A DNA stretch of 64,000 nucleotides, taken from the NCBI RefSeq assembly GCF_000004825.1, contig NW_008805075.1:249788-313787 (forward strand), read 5' to 3'. The stretch is from Heterostelium album PN500 (taxonomy: Eukaryota > Evosea > Eumycetozoa > Acytosteliales > Acytosteliaceae). Below the pieces are notes generated by a model. It saw only the letters and a program-made list of their open reading frames with translations. It ran no database searches and had not been told where the DNA came from. The translations under genes and the position numbers were made by a program. Shown here in pieces: positions 57,801 through 64,000 of the stretch (position 1 is the stretch's first letter; each line of letters begins with the position of its first letter).

Positions 57801-59721
57801 AAAAGCCGCTTCCTACATCCTAAAGTCGACGCTTTCCAATCAGGTACTGGCGAGTTACCTGCTCATCAGGAAGGGTATCAATATGCTGCGACACTGCTGG
57901 TCACACAGCCAGACCGATCCTAGTATTCTTGCATTGTGGGCTATGATGCACCACAAGGTGGCGACCTACTACCTCTTCTTCAGTATCGATGTGGTGCACT
58001 TCAAACAGCAGCTATCGATTGCCAAGAGCAAGCTGGAGGCGGCAATGGAACAGGTCGATCTCATGACTGTGGCAACACCCTACTTTAGATTGACCCTTCC
58101 GAATTCCGTGCACTCTGAAGACAACTACGGTGAATCCACCAAGAAATGTAAGGTCTATGATTTGATATCGTTTGTCTATCTCTCGCTCCAGTGTCCGTCC
58201 GATAGCAAACTCAAGTCATTCCTGCGTCACACCCTCGAGACCATCCAAGAGATCAATCACCTCTACATCCCTCAGCAACTGCGTCATCTGCTCAACGATG
58301 AGTTTATGTATGAGTACTTTGACCATCTCCCACACATCAAGAAGTTAGTGTTGAGCGACCAGATATTCACGCCAAAGGTTGCGCTATCCGCTTCTCGTTT
58401 CAAGAGTCTGACAACGATCCATCTCACCGACGTAGATGTCCGAGAGAGCAGTGGTGAAGCAGAACTAAACGATTCCAACGATAGTATTCTATTGAATACC
58501 AATGAATCCAGTAAGAGTCCATGCGAGAAGGAATCGAACGAGAATATCGACACTCTTGCCAAGTTGATTCACAAGTGGTTCGTTCAGTGCGACGCCCTCA
58601 CCAGCTTGTTCTTGGGTGGCGTTTGGGTGAATGACTCTACCTTTGAAGATATCATTCCGTTCATGTCGAATCTCAAGGATTTCTCACTGGTCAACACCGG
58701 TGTCACCGATAAAACAATTGTCGCAATGGCACCGGTTGTCAACCTCACAAAGATCTCACTCTGCAAGTCACCGGGAATCAGTGACGAAGGCATGGAAACA
58801 CTGTTCAAGACACAAAACTCGTTGGTCGACGTTTCAATCTCGCTGCGAAACATCACCGATGTATCTTGTCGCGAACTAGCCAAACACGCAGCAACCATCA
58901 CCAACCTCGATCTCTCCTACTGTCTTCAACTGACATCGGTAGCACTCGCCGAAGTAGTGAAAGCCGCCACCAACCTGCAGTCGCTGCGTCTCACCAAAAC
59001 CAACGCCGACAACAGTGTCATTGAAGCGCTGGAGAGCAACGGATGTCGCAACTTGGTATCGCTCTCTGTCGAGAGTACAAACCTCACGGGTGAAGCGCCG
59101 ATCCAGACGCTCTCCATCTTGGAACCACCACTGCGATACCTCCGACTCTCGACTTACGACGGAGACTACTCAGTGCTCTGGACACTCTTTAGAAAACTTC
59201 CGGAGCTGACACACATCCGACTCCCGACCAACCTGAACCTCCCCAGCTTTATGGCTACCTATAAGACACTGATCGATCAGAACGATCAGGTAATGGAGAT
59301 CCCGCTCAAACGCATCACAGAGATCGATTGCTCCGATCTGACCGTCTCAGTGCAATCGCTCGTCAGCTTCCTCGATTTGACACCACTCGTCGAGTCACTC
59401 ATAATGGATAATCTTACCTTTGTCGACCATATCACCAGCGAGCCGGTGCCACTCGACGACAACCATCTTCAAGTCATCGGAAACTATATTTTGAACCTCA
59501 AAGAACTCGGTCTTTCCTCGTTCCCAGTGGATAAACGTGGTATTTCCTGCATGCTTAACCGTTGTACATCAATGCGCAGAATCATCATGAACAACTGTAA
59601 ATCAATCACACCGGAAATCCTCTTTGAACTTCAAGTGGAATACCCTCACATCAGTTTTGTTTGTGACCATACCAAATATTCTTTACAATCACCAGAAATG
59701 TTCAAATATAGATATGATTAA
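54900..59721 (+). CDS. CLU-domain protein with C-terminal leucine-rich repeats (copy 1)
   Basis: Exons 54900-55947, 56034-56836, 56911-57377 and 57468-59721 join in phase to 1523 residues. Residues 1-350 are disordered, Ser/Thr/Gln-rich. The CLU (eIF3 p135-like) domain follows (about 350-620: DVEIAPGLWMYGDTSRSDEK, MAIIDYRGYRLLAI, GPGDLEIHKGTDGRYYMLDF, then ARAFPPE). An alpha-helical region leads to leucine-rich repeats of the AMN1 type (about 1140-1400, LVNTGVTDKTIVAMAPVVNL, ITNLDLSYCLQLTSVALAE). CLU proteins bind mRNAs for mitochondrial proteins and affect mitochondrial distribution. The combination with LRRs is unlike canonical CLUH, which has TPRs, so the role is open. A close paralogue follows in tandem. 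Confidence 0.85.
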
Positions 59722-60559
59722 AAAAAAAAAAAAAAACTTTAAACTTTCAAGTTTAAAAATGTAATTAATTTAATTAATCAAAATAAAATATTTATCTATC
59801 TTATCTATTCAATTATTTATTCTTTATATTCTTTTCTATCTTTTCTTTTTTTTTAAAATATTTCTCTAAAATTTTAATGAAATTTCTTTAAATAATAAGC
59901 AAAAAATAAACATACGAACAAACTGTCATGCTAATTAATGACTGGCGTCGATCTAACATCATAATCAATCATGATCTAACTTCATCCTTCTTTAAAAAAA
60001 TAAACGTTTGAAATGATACCTGACTCATTCAACAACAAATTATGATACCGTATTCAATTTTTAATTTTTTTTAATTATTGTATTTTTTTTTTTTTTGATT
60101 CCAAATCATATCAAACCTTCTCAAAAAAAAAGAACAACACCTAACTCCAAAAAAAAACATACCTTTTTAAAATTAAAAAAATTAGAAAAACACATTTTAG
60201 AAGCTCATTCCCCTTCCAGATTTTATATTAGCTTTAAGTTATTTTTGCAAAAGAATTGTTTATTCTTTTTTTTCTCTTTTTTCTTTTTTTAACTATTTTT
60301 TGCAAATAGATTCGATACAGTTACTGTTTGTTCTCTAACATAACAAATCACCAATAATAATATTTTCCAAGAAATATTTCCTATTATCCTTACTTTTTTT
60401 TTGATGTAATTCTTTTATCTATTACTCAGTGTACAATATATTTTATTATTAATTATTAATTATTTATTATTTATATTATTAATAAACTTAAGTGTTTTTC
60501 TAATTTATTAAAAAATTAATTGTAAAAAAATAAATAAAGAGAAATCATAACAAGAAAAA
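59722..60559. other. Spacer between the tandem CLU genes
   Basis: A+T-rich DNA of 838 bases with an A run at 59720-59736 just after the first gene. No relic of a third copy is recognised. Confidence 0.5.
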
Positions 60560-63500
60560 ATGTCACAGCAACAACAACAACAACAACCACCAAAAGATAA
60601 AAAAGATGATAAATCATTTAGAGAAATTCTTTCATACTGGGCAGTAAAAGAACCTGTAAATAAACAAGCTACATTACCCACACCATCGAAATTGAAACCA
60701 TCGCGTTCAAACTCCAATATACATCAATTAAGTGTTTCCTCAGATTCTGTTGGAAGTCAACAGTCATTAAAAGCATCACAAGACCAAATAGTACATAATA
60801 ACCAAGAACAACAACTACAGCAAATTCAGCAACCACAACAAATTGAAGAAAAACAACAATCACAACCACCACAGCAAAATATCGACGAAAACACAGTTAC
60901 CGAAAATACTAGTAGTAATATTTCACAAGAAAAATTGGTAGATGAAATATTGAAGCAAGTTGAGAGTTTAGAAAATAAAGAAGATGCTGATGTCCAAGAG
61001 AATATTAATAAAGAGTCAGAAGCACCACAACCACCAACTATTATACTTTCAGGTTCAACTACACCTGAACCACCACTTTTGAACAACTCCTACACTTTTA
61101 TTAACGATTCACCACTGGTCAACGATGTACTCTCACGTTCAACATCTTCCACCACCAAACTCACCGCCAGTATGAATGGTATTAATTTGAGAACCAGTAA
61201 CAACTGGGCGAATATCTCAAGACAACCAACCAACCCATATATGACAATAAATGAAATTCAAAATCAACAACAACAACAACAACAACTTCTTTCAGATTCA
61301 TCTCATCAAACATTTAGTGATAGTTATGTTATTGTTGGTGATGACTCCAGTGCAGAGAGTACACATGGATCATCGCAATCATCATATTCACTGTACACAG
61401 TTGCATCGTCGGCATCTTCCTATACATCGTATAGCAGTGGTGCAGTCTCTGGTGGTTATCTCTACGCCGACTCCAATCACTCGCAATCTTCGTATCTCGC
61501 TTATTCCACCGCCACCGAAAAGACACCGAACCACTTTAATCTTCCACACGAACACAACATCCCCAAAGTAGAGGTATTCAGACCACTCACTGAATGTCAA
61601 AAGATCTCTGCTCAACATTCATGGAATGACAACTTCCAACATCTTTTAGAGTTAGAAGATTCAGAAATTAAATATGAATATCTATCAAAAAATTCAAACG
61701 GTATGAATATTATTATTTTACAAGACAATCAAATTTGCGAATACTAATATTATAATTTTGATTTGATTAGATTTTGTATATTGCGCCAATACATTTGGAA
61801 AGATTATTATTTCAGAAGTTAATTTACCGGATGAACAAAAGACTATTAAACCATTGTCGTTGGGTGGTGTTGCCGGTGGATATAAATACAAGTGTCAGGA
61901 TATCATTTTCAAGTTTGTTGTGGACGTTGAGATTGCACCGGGTCTTTGGATGTATGGTGATACTTCGCGATCCGATGAGAAGGCACAAAAGTCTGCTGGT
62001 CACGAGTTGAAAGGTTTAAATTATTTCATGGAGCATTCGAATGGTTTGATCAAGTTCCCGCTGATGGCAATCATTGACTATGGTGGCTATCGTTTGTTGG
62101 CCATATCGAACTTACCAATCACCAAGAAGTCGATTGTCTATGGATCGAACGACGGTGGTAAAACCATTCACAACAGTGATCCGGTTATCGAAAAGGAAAT
62201 GGAGAGATTGGCTGGCATTATGAATATCAAAGGACACATGGTTGGACTCGTGACACCGACACTCATCTACGGACCGGGAGATATCGAAGTTCACAAGGGA
62301 ACCGATGGCAATTACTATATGATTGATTTCGCTCGTGCATTCCCACCTGAATACCCACAGAGTATTCGCGATCGTATTGGACGTGAGATCTTCTACGCCA
62401 TGTTGCGTCCAGAGTTTGTGGCGCGTTACGAAGTTCCACTGAGTCCAGACGCTTTCTCCGGTTGGCAAAACGGAAAGGATGAAGATCAATCCAATTTGGA
62501 GGTAATGGAAGCCACTGTTAAGCTGCACCAAAAGGTTATTCCAGAGTGTGTAGAACTTCTTCATCGTGCTCTCCAAGACGAGTGTTCCAGTGAAATCGAC
62601 ATGATGCTTCGTAGTCACTTGATGGGACAAGCAACCGACGGTTCCAACCAAACCGATTACACCAAGAAAATATTCATGTTGGTGCGAGTCATCAATTTTA
62701 TTCATTCCTACGGTATCAATCTCCGTTATCTCGGACTGATCTGTCAGAAGACAACTCACCGTGGTTTGAGAAAGACACTGATGACCGAGATTGTTGCGCG
62801 TGTCTGGAAGAAGATTATCAAGGATCGTTTGCGTGAGAAGATGGAAACTTCCAATCGTCCATCGGACGAACCTGCCCGTGTGCTCTCAGAGGTATTTGAG
62901 ATTCTACAAAACAAAGTGATGAAGTCAAACTACAAGGATTTCTGGTCGCTAAACACCACCGGAACCTTTAAGTATGCTGCGATTCGTGCATTCCCCCACT
63001 GTTTCTCAGAGAGTGAATTTGCACCAACCTACGACTTGCGTCACTCGCTCGACAACAAACTTTTGGTAATCAGAATCATCCAGATGATGAATGTTCGTCT
63101 CAACCCAGAGGCATACCGTCAGTTCCTCGCCAACCCGAAATACGTCATTTCCAACCACGACATCGAGGATGTCGAGCCAATCGTCAAGTATCCAACGGTT
63201 GTCGATTTTGCAGCCGGTTCGCATTTGATCTATCAGGCCGAGAGCAAGATGCAATCGTCGCATTCCTCGGTGCTCGAAGTGTTCCGTTGGATGGAGATGG
63301 CTCAAAAGAAGATGCAATCGGCACTACGCTCCATGCCACTCTCTGCCAAGGTGACACTGCGTCAGGCATCCATTTTCATACTGAAATCGAACCTCACCAA
63401 CAGCATCAACGAATCGATTGCTCAGCTGCAAATCGCCACCAACCTCCTACGCCAAGCATCGAAATGTCCGATCAACCAAAACAATCCAGACATTCTCGCG

Positions 63501-64000
63501 CTCATCGGTGTCACCCTCCTCAAGATCGCATCGCACTACCTGTTCCACAACAACGATTTCGTCAAATTCAAAAAGTATCTCGACGAAGCACAACCTAAAC
63601 TCGAGCGATCACTGGAAATCAACAGTGATTCACTTGGTAATTACATTCGCCAGTTCATTCCATTCAACCAGATCACCACCACTCACGGAATGGACTACGA
63701 TGAGATCTCCAGTACTATTACCAGCACCAATTCCTCGCTTCTCTATCAGCTGATCACAATTATCTATCTCTTGAAATTCTCACCGCAAGACTCACGCTTG
63801 AAGACCTACCTCCCGTTGTCCATCGGTGATATCAAGAGCCTCTCACAACTCGAAATACCAATTGGTCTGAGAAAGGTTATCGATGATTCAATCATTGCAG
63901 AACTCTTGGAGAACCTTCCAAATCTGTTCCACCTCGAAGTCTCCAGTATGTCATTGACACCGAAGCTCTCACACATCATTGCCAATCTCAAGTATCTCAA
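60560..64000 (+). CDS. CLU-domain/LRR protein (copy 2), cut by the window edge
   Basis: Exon 1 (60560-61700) and exon 2 (from 61771, open to the last base) join in phase 1. The disordered N-terminus begins with a Gln run. The CLU domain is nearly identical to copy 1 at the start (DFVYCANTFGKIIISE, YGDTSRSDEKAQKSAGHELK) and diverges later, with SGWQNGKDEDQSN still conserved. The helical region (WMEMAQKKMQSALRSMPLSA) is present and the leucine-rich part begins near the window end (LFHLEVSSMSLTPKLSHIIA). Unlike copy 1 it has no introns at the positions corresponding to 56837-56910 and 57378-57467. No frame break was seen. The C-terminus lies beyond 64000. Confidence 0.85.

Overview
This window is nuclear DNA from a dictyostelid social amoeba. 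Intergenic DNA is extremely A+T-rich with long poly-A and poly-T runs. Introns are short (about 70-115 bases), GT..AG and A+T-rich. Proteins carry poly-Asn, poly-Gln and Thr-rich tracts, and several families are typical of Dictyostelia (F-box/FNIP repeat proteins, SCAR, expansin-like DPBB proteins, CLU-domain proteins with leucine-rich tails). Many genes (aconitase, MTHFR, the CLU genes) use G/C-ending codons more than I would expect for Dictyostelium discoideum. I therefore favour another dictyostelid, for example a Heterostelium/Polysphondylium or Cavenderia type; that is inference. No rRNA, tRNA, CRISPR array or retroelement could be supported.

Layout. 0.3-7 kb: a CHIC/ERF4-like membrane protein gene with one in-frame TGA, a decayed PIF/Harbinger-type DNA transposon that truncates a duplicated copy of the Rae1 gene, and the intact rae1. 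7.7-13 kb: a CECR5-type HAD hydrolase, a secreted lectin/CAP protein and mitochondrial aconitase. 13.9-17 kb: an F-box/FNIP gene flanked by broken relatives. 17-25 kb: MTHFR, PHF5A (a splicing SF3b subunit) and a PB1-ZZ-FW (NBR1-like) protein. 27-38 kb: an endoglycoceramidase-like GH5 enzyme, a GFA/CENP-V-fold protein, an orphan small ORF, a RhoGAP coiled-coil protein, an Atg27-like membrane protein and SCAR/WAVE. 38-44 kb: a LIM protein with 32-residue repeats, a small unknown gene, a dead inverted LIM copy, UFD1, MnSOD and an expansin-like protein. 45-54 kb: an APC-family amino-acid permease, gamma-SNAP, the selenocysteine elongation factor eEFSec and HOP2. 54.9-64 kb: two tandem CLU-domain genes, the second cut by the window edge.

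The genes are mostly unrelated housekeeping genes, each with its own short promoter and often arranged in divergent or convergent pairs. Loose functional themes are cytoskeleton and Rho signalling (SCAR, RhoGAP, LIM), membrane traffic and autophagy (gamma-SNAP, Atg27-like, NBR1-like), UFD1-dependent degradation and one-carbon/TCA metabolism. The eEFSec gene shows that the organism decodes UGA as selenocysteine, which makes the in-frame TGA of the first gene worth testing. Exon boundaries were derived by hand from GT/AG sites, reading phase and homology, and most close exactly in phase. Two genes (aconitase and the RhoGAP protein) need a one-base change in an A/T run near the start to reach a sensible N-terminus; this could be a sequencing error or real.
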